Shown: positions 1 to 18,714 of the stretch, one piece after another | Layout of the letters: each line of letters opens with the position of its first letter | Numbering within the stretch: position 1 is the stretch's first letter | Assembly: GCA_038093975.1 (NCBI GenBank) | Contig: JBBPTG010000048.1 | Span: forward strand, 62,001-126,000 | Direction of reading: 5' to 3' | Source of the DNA: Chalciporus piperatus | Lineage: Eukaryota; Basidiomycota; Agaricomycetes; Boletales; Boletaceae | Length of the DNA: 64,000 nucleotides | Program-made: the position numbers and the translations under genes | Notes under the pieces: model-generated | What the model was told of the DNA's origin: nothing | The model's database searches: none | What the model saw: only the letters and a program-made list of their open reading frames with translations

Positions 1-7851
<7,851 letters not shown>

Positions 7852-8868
7852 CGTCGATGTTGAGGGCGACCAAGGGCGACGGGTGAAAGAGTCGTCTGCT
7901 GACTAAATCGACCTAATCCATCTTCAAACTCCGATGTTGCTTAGTCAGCAAATCACCAAGTGTTGACTCTGCCATGAGATCAACTTGAAGTTGACTTGAA
8001 GGTAACTGCTCTTGACGAGATTTGCACGGCAATATGCAGAGCGCGAGTGCCCAACGATGTGGTTATCTCCAGAGTACTAGAAGTGTACACCATGCTGCGT
8101 GATTCGATCCAGGTATCAATAAGGAGTTGTCATATGTACTGCAAGTTTCCTGCTTGGGACCCACATCGCAAACATCGCCCCCCTCCCTCCAACAGCTCAT
8201 GCTCTTCCTCTCATGAGTCTCATCCCAGATGTCCAGGGGGACAGAAGTCGCCGCTGAACCAACGGGCGCAGGTTCAGTTCCAGGTAAGAATATACTCTGT
8301 TGTCTAGACTCGCGAGGTCCTAATTACAACCTCGGTCATAGCTAAGCCATAGGCGGCTTAATCGATATCCCCTCTGTACTTTCTCATTGCTACCCTGAAT
8401 TTAGAATGGTAGGAAATAGCCAGGACAAAACGACAGCGAATCGATTCATGGAGATGTTGCAGAGCACGAGTGGTCCATGGGAGTGAGTTAGTGCCGATGA
8501 ACGTTGGTCCTGACGTTGGTGACGTTCTGCTTGGATGCCGCTTTGTCATGGCTACCCCAAGAATGCGATCAAGGGCTGTCAAACCCCATGCTGCTCAGGA
8601 CAAGACGTTTCTTATCACGATTCGTGAGATACATTTCCCTTTCGCTGCCATTGTAGCTAACTTGGGCACGCTTTTGCCAACTTCTTTGGATGAATTTGCT
8701 CCCTTGCTTGGTGCAACGCCCTGCCATAAGAGGTCCGATTACTTCAGCGACCTGAAACCGTCACCATGATCATGCGTATAAAGAGGAGATCCACCCGCCG
8801 CAGGATATCAGGCGTCTTTTCCTCAGACACCCCGTAGCATTCAATCCTCTTTCCCGACAATTCTTACC
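7852..8868. promoter_or_regulatory. Shared upstream region of PRP8 (-) and Egt1 (+)
   Basis: About 1 kb between two divergent start codons. Short open frames occur on both strands but none resembles a protein. A TATA-like box sits near the Egt1 end. It presumably holds both promoters. Confidence 0.6.
8777..8783 (+). promoter_or_regulatory. TATA box of Egt1
   Basis: TATAAAG, 86 nt upstream of the Egt1 ATG at 8869, in a position fitting a short 5' leader. Confidence 0.5.
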
Positions 8869-11800
8869 ATGGGTGACGCAAGCGCCGAAGTCCAGATATT
8901 CGATATTCGCCGTCGTCAGAACGGTTCGAATACATCCGACATCAACGTGATCGACCTTCCCAACGCCATCGTCAGGGGTCTTGATGCCCCGTTGGGCGCA
9001 AAGACGTTACCCACCCTACTTCTCTACGACGAGCTTGGCCTCAGACTCTACGATAAAATTACCACAGATGCACCAGAATACTATTTGTTTGGTGCCGAAG
9101 AAGAGATATTCCACAGGCATGCTTCCGACATTGTACAGGCCATGCATAGCCGTGCGAGCGGCTCAATCACACCAGGCGAAGTCATATTAGAGCTCGGCGC
9201 GGGGTGAGTAACTCCACAACTCGGGTCATTCTGCCCCCATTCGTTCAATTGGGAACAAAGTTTTCTTCTGGACCGTGGCTGATAAATATATCTCGTAATA
9301 CAGTGCCCTCAGGAAGACCTCGCATATATTGCGTGCACTCGCTGATTTGGCGCCGGAAACCTCCAATACTCCTCCCATCACTTACTTCGCACTTGACCTT
9401 GAAGAGCGAGAACTACAAAGAACCCTGACCCAACTAATCAAATCCGACGTTGGCTCCGCAATGCTGGGAAAAGTTGAGGCAAAAGGAATGCTTGGCACCT
9501 ACGAACGTGGGCTCGCTTTTATCGCGGAGGGAAGTTTACCTAGGACAGCTGATAATGGTCCATGGGCGGGTGTCGCACTACCCGAATGCTACAAGCCCCA
9601 GAGTATCCGACGGGACCCCTCTACAATATCCTCCGCGTCCTCTGATGAAAACACATCGGAGACTGATGAAACCTCGCCGTCCACCCCAGGACAGTCTCCT
9701 CTTCACTTTCTTTTCCTAGGTTCTTCTATCGGGAATTTCTCGCGGGGAGAAGACGCCGCATTCCTTCGTTCACTGCCGTTGCGTCCTGGTTATGGCGATA
9801 CGCTCCTCTTGGGGCTGGATCATGATAATAACCAGAAAGAAATCGAAACCGCTTATAATGATCCTAATGGTCTTACCAGAGATTTCATCATGAATGGCCT
9901 CAGATCCGCCGGCGCAGCGCTCGGCAACGCGGGTCTCTTTGGCCTCAGTAATTGGGAATATTTCAACTCTTACGATCAACGCAACCGTGCGTATACATAG
10001 TTGTGACCGCTGTAACGCATGTCTTTATTACGTTCGTAGGTCGCCACGAGGCATTTTACAAGTGTCTGCACCCGCACAGTGTATCTGTCCCTGGTCGCAA
10101 CAAAGTAACCAATTTCGCCCAGGATGAGCTCGTCAAGATCGAGATGTCTCTCAAGGTAGTACATTTTTCCTTTCTAAACTTGACGCTTGATGCTTACGAT
10201 TCTCTTGCGCAGTACTCGGAGAGGGATGCGTATACTCTCTTTACTGATGGAAATTTGAGGCCTATTCAACGCTGGATGGATTCTACCTCGCGCTACTCCC
10301 TATGGTTGTTGGAACGCCCGCCGTTTGCATTTCCCTTGTTGAATTCACCCGCCACCGCTCCCGAGGAAACTATCGGACATAAATTTGGCGTCCCAACCAT
10401 GCATGATTGGCAGGGCATGTGGAACGCATGGGACTTCATCACGCTCCGGATGATTCCACCCAGCATGCTGTTCCAGAAGCCTATCGACCTCCGTCACATC
10501 TGTTTATTTTATCTGGGTCATATTCCCACATTCCTGGATATCCATCTTTCCCGTTTACTCCAGGAACCTCACACGAAGTCCGAGGGGTTCCAGGTGCGTT
10601 CGTTCTGCTATGACTTGACAGATTGCTCATGTATGACCGCCTGTAGTTCATTTTCGAAGTAGGCGGTTGAAGTGTATGTCTGATGTTCGATGACTAACCA
10701 TCTCCGCCTAATGAACAGAGGGGATTGACCCTAATGTCGATGACCCGACTCAGTGTCACGTAGGATTTCTATCTACATATTCCACTCTTAGCCTCATCGA
10801 AAACTTTGTTAGGCACACTCCGAGGTTCCTCAGCAAAACGAAGAATGGCCAACGCTTTGCAGTATTCTCTCATTCGGGGAACGTGTTCGCGAGCGACTCA
10901 AAAAGCTGTACATGGATATATCCATCGGTAAAATCCAGATGACAAGACGGATTGCCCGGGTGCTCTTCATGACCTTTGAACACGAGGGTTTACACGCAGA
11001 GGTATCGATGTTTGCACTTTGCTGAAAATTTGCTTTGACGCACGGTATTAGACCCTACTCTACATGCTCCTTCAGCGAGCTGGAACTGGAACCATTCCTC
11101 CACCTGATTTCACTCCGCCGCCGTGGGACTCACTTCTCGCGTCGTGGAACTTCGCTCCTAAGCCTTCATCCCCTACCACTCCGATAGAGGGCACAACGCT
11201 CACACTCGGCATCGACGATATCGAGGCCGACGACGATATCAAACCATTGGTGGTGGGACACGTGTTTGGTTGGGACAATGAAAGTCCATCCCGCCAGATT
11301 TCAGTCGAGGCCTTCAAGATCTCTTGGAGGCCAGTAACCAATGGTGAATTCCTCGAGTTCTACACCGGCGCTGGTAAAGACACCGCCAAGTTCCCAGCTA
11401 GCTGGGCGAAGAACGAGGATGGAGAGTTCGTTGTTCGCACGTTGTATGGCCCCATGCCAATGAGGGTTGCGTGGGACTGGCCCGTGCTGACTAGTTACGA
11501 GAACCTATCGGTGTATGCGAGCGTCAAGGGTGGACGACTCCCAACTGAACCCGAACTCCGCTCGTTTTTCGACAAGTTTGCGAGCGGGTATGAAGGGGGT
11601 GCGAACATTGGGTTTAGGAACTGGCACCCGGTCCCGTGAGTAGTTTCGTTGGCTTGAACATCTGTACCAGTTGCTAACGAGATTTTTTGCAGAGCAACAA
11701 CTGGGATAGAGAAGCACGGTGGAAAAGGACATAACGGTGGTGTTTGGGAATGGACGTCAACTGTATTCGATAAGTACGATGGCTTCGTCCCGTCTACACT

Positions 11801-12076
11801 GTATCCCGGGTGAGCAGCCTAGCTTCGATCGTTCATCGAGTGACTAACCGTCGCGACAGATACTCTGCCGATTTCTTCGACGGCACTCATCGAGTTGTGG
11901 TACGTCGTTTCTGTGACTATTTATTCCTAATTTCATTCCTTAATGTTCTAATTGAATAGCTGGGAGGATCCTACGCCACGATCCCCAGGATCGCAGAGAG
12001 GCCAAGCGTGCGTAACTGGTACCAACACAACTACCCATATCCTTGGGTCGGTGCCAGGATTGTGTACGATAACTAA
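8869..12076 (+). CDS. EGT1: Ergothioneine biosynthesis protein Egt1 (EgtD-EgtB fusion)
   Basis: Fungal bifunctional enzyme. The N-terminal methyltransferase converts histidine to hercynine with SAM. The C-terminal iron-dependent sulfoxide synthase joins hercynine to cysteine. The start MGDASAEVQIFDIRR is at 8869. Exon 1 ends at 9203 inside the SAM-binding ELGAGALRKT motif and exon 2 resumes at 9304. The methyltransferase half runs to about 10150. A DinB-like iron-binding segment follows (HICLFYLGHIPTFLDIHL near 10495-10555, then FEHEGLHAE near 10975), and last an FGE-sulfatase-like domain with GGVWEWTST and GGSYATIPRIAERPSVRNWY. Several short introns split the gene; with them removed the frame reads through to the stop at 12074-12076. 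All expected parts are present, so it is probably functional. Confidence 0.95.
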
Positions 12077-12277
12077 GGGCGATTTGGTCGAATGTTTATG
12101 CATGTAAAGTAAAAGTTGTGTACGAGTCTGAAAGTGTACAATCCTCGTGTCAAGGCCGATTAGCGTTTACTATATCGAGAGCCAAGTTACTTTGGACCAT
12201 ACCACCCATACAACTTCTTTCACCACTATTGAGAGCGCGTCCTTGCCTAGGACAAGCACTCCGATACGTGCAGCGAA

Positions 12278-14124
12278 ATGTGGCCAAGCATCCAGTACTA
12301 TTGCCCTTGCTCATCGGGGACAACATCGCACGCTCCCCCACCACCGACGTTGCCCTCGTCCTCCGCAAGCTTTCATCCATTACACAACCTGTATTTTTGC
12401 GAAGAATGCGACGCCGTCCGATGCAATCGATGCGTGTCCGTTGAAGTCAGTGGCTATTACTGCCCGAACTGTCTATTTGAGGTCCCCAGTGCGAGCGTAA
12501 GAGCGGAGAAGAACAGGTAAGTTCACTGCCCTGAGCGAATGATCAGTGACAAACGCGCTCAGATGTGCCCGAAACTGTTTCTCCTGCCCCATTTGCCGCT
12601 CCACGCTGTCTGTAGTGGCATCCGACCCTCCAGATGACGGCGAAGGTCGACCTTCAACCTCACTCAGCAACGTCGGAGAGGCACCATACTTCTTGTATTG
12701 TGGCCACTGTCGTTGGGATTCGACTGACGTCGGCATCACGTTTGAAAAGCCAACTGGGCTAGCAGGTTCGTAGCGGCCCAATCTATCTCACTGAAGCTGA
12801 AGCTTTGTTCCCCAGCACAACTACAAAAGTTCGAAGATTCCGCCCCCGAATCATTGGAGTTTGAACGTCTGAAAGAACATTTTGAACCATTTCTACGTAC
12901 ATCATCTCTTTCGCCTTCATCACATTTGCCAACAGTTTCATCTCATCATCTGCATACATCCTCTGCTACAGCTGCCGCTTCCGCCGCCCTCGCGCGCGAT
13001 ATACCTGGCGTTGGAAAGTATAATCCACATGGTCGCAGTCGTGCCGGTCGAGACAGAACAGTGAACAAGGACGAAATGCCGGAATATAAGAGCAGAGTGG
13101 AAACTGCAGTCTTCGGCCAACTGGGCGGTGGTGGGGGAGAGGGAGACGACCTGGATGTCGAACTTCTCAGGCATATGGAAACAGACGAGGAGATAGCCAA
13201 GCTTGAACAACGGTGGGGGAATAGCTGGACGACGCCAATGCGTTCAAGGCAAGTGCATCGACGGACTTGAACCTGACAAACACTCATTTCACCCGCTCAT
13301 ATTCCAGTGACCTGCGGCCTCATCGAATACCCCTACACTCGAAAGTCTCGAAACGATGTCCCGCGTGCAGACATATATTGATCAAACCAGAACAGAAGGC
13401 GCAATCTGTGCGTTACAAGATCAAACTTGTCGCAGCCAATTACCTGCCCGCGATAACTGTGGGCTTCCCCCAATCGCAAACTGCCAAGAGAGTGGTGACC
13501 AAACCTTCTAGCTCCAGCGCAGATGTCAAGAGTGGCGTCATGCAAGCAGGGGCCAACAATCCTTTCCAGCTCGCGCTAACTAACCCACTGTACGACCCAA
13601 TTCAAGTGCGCCTATCTCCCCAAAGAGTCGCGGATGGCCGCTCGTACCAGGTGTCACTGCCAACAACGCCATTCTCTGTCGCGGCCTTTGCAGAGGCTTG
13701 GGAATATGACGATGATGAAGATATGTTTGGATTAGACGATGATGAATTAGGAATCGGTGATGTTGGAAGGGGGATCAAGGACAAAGATCAGCGTGGCCGC
13801 CTTAAAAATGTAGGCGTGCTGGAGAGAAGGGCAAATGTGACGATTGTTGGGGGTGAGGTGAATATCAAACCCGGTTTCAAAGGCAACGTGAAGGTTTGTG
13901 ATCGTGTTCCTTTTGAATGAGGGTTCTCTGATTGGGCTTTTTAGTTTAACATGATGGTTTCCTACACATACCGATCTGATGACCCACTCCCCTCGGAGGA
14001 TGGCGCAGGCACCCCATCTCGGACGGCAAAAGCGCCTGAGGTCAAAACATTCGCTTTTTATGCAGCTGTCGACCTTGGGCCTAGTATGCTTATGAAGGAC
14101 GACAAGTCTGATGCAGATGTATAG
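12278..14124 (+). CDS. DCTN4: Dynactin subunit 4 (p62) homologue
   Basis: Component of the dynactin pointed-end complex that links dynein to cargo and microtubules. The start MWPSIQYYCPCSSG at 12278 is followed by a series of Cys pairs typical of p62: FCEECDAVRCNRC, YYCPNC, CARNCFSCPIC, YCGHCRW, and later CPACRHILIKPEQK. Exon 1 ends at 12516 and exon 2 begins at 12563. Further exons encode the LEFERLKEHFEPF segment and the beta-rich C-terminal half (VRYKIKLVAANYLPAITVG). The last exon, starting near 13945, ends FAFYAAVDLGPSMLM... and stops at 14122-14124. Introns are short and the frame is intact. It lies 201 bp downstream of Egt1 in the same direction. Confidence 0.9.
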
Positions 14125-14591
14125 CTGCGGTGTTGGGCCTTGGTAGGGACAGGTAGACTGCGGTGCACGTTGCCCGGTCATGTATATTATTCCCGCATTC
14201 CACGCTTTGATGTACCGAGCCACCTATAACTGGAAACTTCGTTCAGGAACACTACTGCCGCCGGGAAGTGCTCCACCACGATCGGATACGCAAACCGCTG
14301 TACCATGCAAACGACCACAGGATTCAGCGAGCTGTATTCCTAGGATGCAGTCTAAACTCATCATGATTGCTGGCGACTCAGCATCGCGATCGATTTACAT
14401 CACGACCTACCGTGCCTCTCTCCTGCGTAACCTTATACTCCGGCATCCTTATATTCCACGGCATGACTCAGGTAGAGTCACAGCTGCGGTCCCTAAATGA
14501 CCAAACTTTCGTCTAGTCATAACTTTAACTCGATGCTTATATAGTGTCATGAGCTGGTACGCGTCAATATCCGACACACCGAGTCATAAAG
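14125..14591. other. Intergenic, DCTN4 to arrestin-like copy 1
   Basis: No gene seen. A TATA box at 14538-14544 belongs to the downstream gene. Confidence 0.5.
14538..14544 (+). promoter_or_regulatory. TATA box of arrestin-like copy 1
   Basis: TATATAG, 48 nt upstream of the ATG at 14592. Confidence 0.5.
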
Positions 14592-16046
14592 ATGGAGCGT
14601 GATCCCGCACCACCGTATACTTCCTCTCCTCCATCGCCACGTTATTCCACCGAGCTTTTACCAGGGGAGCAGACTGTTGAATTCACTCGCCGCGCGTCGT
14701 CGCGACCCCCAACAGGGGTCTACCGTAGAATAACAGACAATCTTACCATTGTTCTCCGAGACCAACAGCGCGGAATTATACATCCTGTATACGGTCGGAA
14801 TGGGCTTATTCACGGGGACTTGTTACTACTGCGTAACGCGGGCGACTTAACGTCCGTTACACTGAAGGTGAGAGTTGGCGGTACTTTTGCCTGCACCACT
14901 TGCCCACTCTGCTAGGTTGAGGGACAATTCCTCCTTGAGAGTTCTTCACCTGTTTCGACCACCTTCTTCTCGGCGACATATGTGTTGTGGAATGCTGCTC
15001 ACGGCGCTCAGTGTTGTCCCCAGACAGTTCCGTTTGGGATCATCCTTCCTCTGACCTCCGATGATGGTGGTCAGGCGCGCCCCTTGCCACCCACATTCGA
15101 GAGTACAGGCTGTACAGGACCACGTGTAGCTTGTTCGTACTCGTTTACCGTTGAACTATGGCGGCCTCGACAATTTCTATCATTCCTCAAGGCAAACGAA
15201 GCGTAAGTCGTCCCTACGTAAATGTTGTCTCCAAAGTGTATTCACGCAAGATCCTCAGTGTCAAAGTGCCTTTTATATATCGCCCGCGAAGTCGGCCGCA
15301 CATACCTATGCTCCCTAGTGACATGTCATTCATGTCCACGGTGAAAACGTCCCCTGAGGAATGGCATGAGGTTATGTGCACGATAACAGCGACGCAGGGC
15401 TCCAGGTTGGAGCCTCTAGAATGTCTTGTGAGCTATGGTTATGTGCTGCCATTGTGAATCATGCTCAACTGTACAACACCAGCTGTTCATTCCTTCTGTT
15501 CAGACCTACGCTCTCTCGGATACGATCCCATTCCATCTACAGATTCGTGGCAGTTCTGCCTCCCTTCTCCCGTTCCTTGAGCAAGACCAAGGGAGCGCTC
15601 GTGGCGCTACTGGCCGATCAAGCGGTGCGATGGACATCAGAATATATCTACTCCGAGAAATAGGCATTAACATATACGGGCAAATCACCACTTCGACTCA
15701 TATCGTGGGCGAGGCAAAGATAGAACCCTCACAGCCCTTACCTTCCAAACACCATACCTTCCTACGGCACCCGCTGGGGGAAGGCCTGGACTCTCTGGAT
15801 TGGGGTGGGGAGCTGCTGTGTGGCGAGGATGTCACAGTCCCTGGTTTCTTTACAAACCAGCTTTCCGTCAAGGTAGGGTCAGTAACTTGAAGTCTCACGC
15901 ATCCAATCTTAAACTTTCTGGTATAGGATTCTATCGTATTGTCAATTGTACCTCGACAACCGCTCAAATCACCACTGCTAGCGGTAAAACACTCCCATCC
16001 GATCCGGTTCGTGACGGATCCATGGTCCAACGACGTGGTGATTTAG
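14592..16046 (+). CDS. Arrestin-like protein, array copy 1
   Basis: Belongs to a basidiomycete family with arrestin-like N- and C-terminal beta-sandwich halves, known from other fungi as alpha-arrestin-type adaptors of membrane-protein ubiquitylation. Exons worked out: 14592-14867, 14916-15202, 15259-15427, 15483-15872 and 15927-16046, all with GT-AG introns and preserved frame. Family landmarks are VYGRNGLIHGDLLLL, ATYVLWNAA, the CCPQTVPFGIILPLT block, FIYRPRSRPHIPMLP, SPEEWHEVM, LFIPSVQTYALSDTIPFHL and HPIRFVTDPW near the end. The N-terminus is Pro/Ser-rich with APPY but no strict PPxY. It is the first of three paralogues in the same orientation. The substrate is unknown. Confidence 0.85.
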
Positions 16047-16913
16047 GACAAGTGTAACATCATTGAGTCGATTACCGTTGGCCGGCGGAGAGTCCAGACT
16101 CCATCACACAGACTGAGCATTTTCTTGCCTTTACATTCTATTTCAACGTTGTTCCACATGTCCACTGCATGCTACGTATACCTTACTTCACTCTTTGTCG
16201 TTAATTGGATTAATGAAGCTATCACACCTTCTGAGGAATTCGTTTCTATGTGCGATTTGGTTTTATTCGGACTCGCGTCTCCTTGATTTGCTATGGGCGG
16301 CCTGAGCATTGTCTAGTAACCGGACGTGGCTGTACTTTGAAGACTACTTGGAGACTACTATCTGTGGCGGTTCCAGGCTCTTGGTCGCAAATACTGCGGG
16401 AGATTGAATATACTGGGGATTTATTGTAGTTAGTCCCGGACTGAGAACGCTGACCATTCCAGCGAGGCGTGCAAGGCAAAAGGATAGGTCAGTTTTCAGG
16501 TTGCATCCTACTTCAAACTCCAATATAGCTACTAGCTGCATTGATGGCAGTGTATGCGTGGACTGTGATGCTATCAATATAGTATCACCTACCTATGACG
16601 CACTAGTAACCAAGCGAGAGTGTTGTGCCGATTCGGGGTAGACTAGCAATACTATGATACACCGCCTACTACTACCGCCTACTTACATACTACTGCGCGA
16701 CGGACGTCCAGGCTGTAAGTAGTGTCTGTTGCCAGTTGTCAGGCCTGGGGCAATGCCTGAGATTATCGAGTGGCAGTGGTCTGCCAACTCGCAGCATCTT
16801 CAAGATGAAATGCATCATGATCCCGATTGTGTGCTGTGCGATGCTTCTCGTATATACTCTGGCTTCGGCCACGAGAGGTTTGCCGCCTGCAGCTACTTCT
16901 TTCCCAGTCCTTC
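16047..16913. other. Intergenic, arrestin-like copy 1 to copy 2
   Basis: About 870 bp without a recognisable gene or paralogue remnant. It contains the likely promoter of copy 2, with TATATA at 16851-16856, 58 nt before the chosen ATG. Confidence 0.5.
16851..16856 (+). promoter_or_regulatory. TATA box of arrestin-like copy 2
   Basis: TATATA, 58 nt upstream of the ATG at 16914; it supports this start. Confidence 0.4.
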
Positions 16914-18301
16914 ATGGTATCACCCGACTATCTTCTGTCCGCCCCACCTGATTATTCTTCGAGACCTCTACTCGGCGAAAAATGTATCCAGAGTACGCCA
17001 AAGGAAACACGTTTCGATCGCTTTACACACGAGGAACAAAATATGTCCCTCATATTGCGTGGGTGTCGTGGGGAGGATGGCATCCCTACATTCGGGTTGT
17101 GTAGCACTGTGCGTGGTGAGTTCGCGCCCACAGATAGAAATAAAATCATCTCCGTGGTAGCTGAGGTCAGTAAACCCACCGTCGAGTTATCTTCGGTTTT
17201 GACCTCGGGAATAGTTACAGGCGCAAATTCGGGTGAGAGGAAGACCGGGATCGTCAACTCATATTCTATTCTCGAAAGAGTGCTTGCTGTGGCGGAAAAC
17301 TGACTCGGGTGATCCATGCCCCAGTTTGCTATCTCTGTCTATATCTTTCCCTCCGACTTACCGGGACCAAATCCATGATCAACCCCGTCGTTTACCCCCG
17401 TCCATGTCTATCAAGGAGCCGCATCGGCTGGATATCGTGCACTCGTTGAACATTACTGTTCGGAAAACTAGATGTTCCATTTTCCCCCACAAAATAAAGT
17501 TAGTAGCACGCTTGCTGAGTTGAGATGAAAATATGCTCACCCATGATTCACAGGGAAGTATGTATATCAGCATATCTGCGGTATAGCCCCCGGGTCCGCC
17601 CCCCTCGACCATCTTCTATCAGTTTCTCTGAGATCAAAAGTCGTCCTGAGGAATGGCAAGAGGAAATCTGGGGAATGAGTAAAGCACTTTCGAATGAGGC
17701 AGGGGAGACACTCAACGCGCAATGCAATGTGAGTCCTACATAGGACTTGAATATGATGTCAATTGATCTTCTCATAGATCTTCGTACCTTCTGTTCGAGT
17801 ATTCTCGTCGTCGGAGCCTATACCATTCTACCTTTCGATCTCCTCCTCCCCGTCATTTCTGGACAGAGTGGCCCGCCATTTGTCACAAACTGATGCTTGT
17901 GGTGGGAATCCCATTCATGCGTTCCTTCTCCGGAAGACCACCGTGCGCACAAAGGGTTCAAAGAGTACTCACGAAGAGGTTCTCGGGGTGGGAAGAATGT
18001 CACCGAATCCCATGATAACGATGCAGCCGATCGCAGAAGATTCGGCTGCCATGAGCTGGGACGGCGAAGTGTGCTGCGAGCGGGCAGTTGACTACGCTAG
18101 CTTTACCATCGGTGTGGTCGAAGTCAGGGTCAGTGTTGTTCGTGTGCGTTTTTAGAACATGGTCATACCAACCTTGCGCGGCAGGATTTTTTGATGTTCT
18201 CGCTGCTTACCGCTCCCGGCCCACTCAAATCCATTCCACCACAACTCTACCATGCAATCCCAATTCGCCTGGTCACACACCCTTGGGTCGACAGATCCTG
18301 A
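16914..18301 (+). CDS. Arrestin-like protein, array copy 2
   Basis: Paralogue of copy 1, more diverged, with the same exon plan. Exons: 16914-17165, 17221-17498, 17554-17728, 17778-18128 and 18185-18301. Aligned landmarks are LLGEKCIQST (copy 1 LLPGEQTVEF), LYRSPR-type basic Pro stretch RYSPRVRPPRPS, SRPEEWQEEIW, FVPSVRVFSSSEPIPFYLS and the terminal HAIPIRLVTHPWVDRS. The start MVSPDYLLSAPPDY was chosen because it aligns with copy 1 and lies 58 nt below a TATA box. The N-terminus has PPDY, a PPxY motif of the kind bound by WW domains of Rsp5/Nedd4 ligases in known alpha-arrestins. All introns are GT-AG and no stop interrupts the frame. Function is inferred from the family only. Confidence 0.75.
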
Positions 18302-18714
18302 ACATTCGCCTTCGTGTCGTTAAACGATTCAAACCTTTTATTCTCTGCTCGCAATCTGGGGGCACGCCAATCACTTGGTCCTGGAGGTTGGAATAACAAT
18401 CGTACATTTGTTAAGCTAGAACATCAACTAATTTTGTACACAAGACTCACTGTACCTGTGTACTCCATAATATGGAGAAGCTTGAAGAGAACGTTCGGGC
18501 ATCCGTAGTCGAGTCTAATGAAACTGGCAACTGAAAGCGAGAAATGCATGCCCGCATCTTTGGCCGGCCTTCTCTCATGGTACACAAGGTTTTTGCAATA
18601 GAATCGTTCGGGGAAAGGGGTCGGAAACAGAGGCTGTACCAATTTGAATAGTATGGTCACTGATTCAAGGTGTCCGGTCTTGCGCAGTCCTTTGATCCAT
18701 CATCATCACCCACA
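18302..18714. other. Intergenic, arrestin-like copy 2 to PLD-family gene
   Basis: About 410 bp; nothing recognised beyond presumed promoter sequence. Confidence 0.45.

Noticed and set aside
8000..8770. Two plus-strand frames of about 100 codons between Prp8 and Egt1
   Set aside because: Neither looks protein-like; the region fits a divergent promoter.
15891..16057. Alternative last-exon frame of arrestin-like copy 1 ending at 16057
   Set aside because: The frame ending at 16044-16046 gives HPIRFVTDPW, matching copies 2 and 3.
18129..18161. Very short intron or stop after VVEVR in arrestin-like copy 2
   Set aside because: A normal 56 bp intron (18129-18184) leads to the conserved last exon found in the other copies.
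18670..18714. Extended N-terminus of the PLD-family protein starting at GTG 18670
   Set aside because: Not an ATG; the ATG at 18715 is a normal start.
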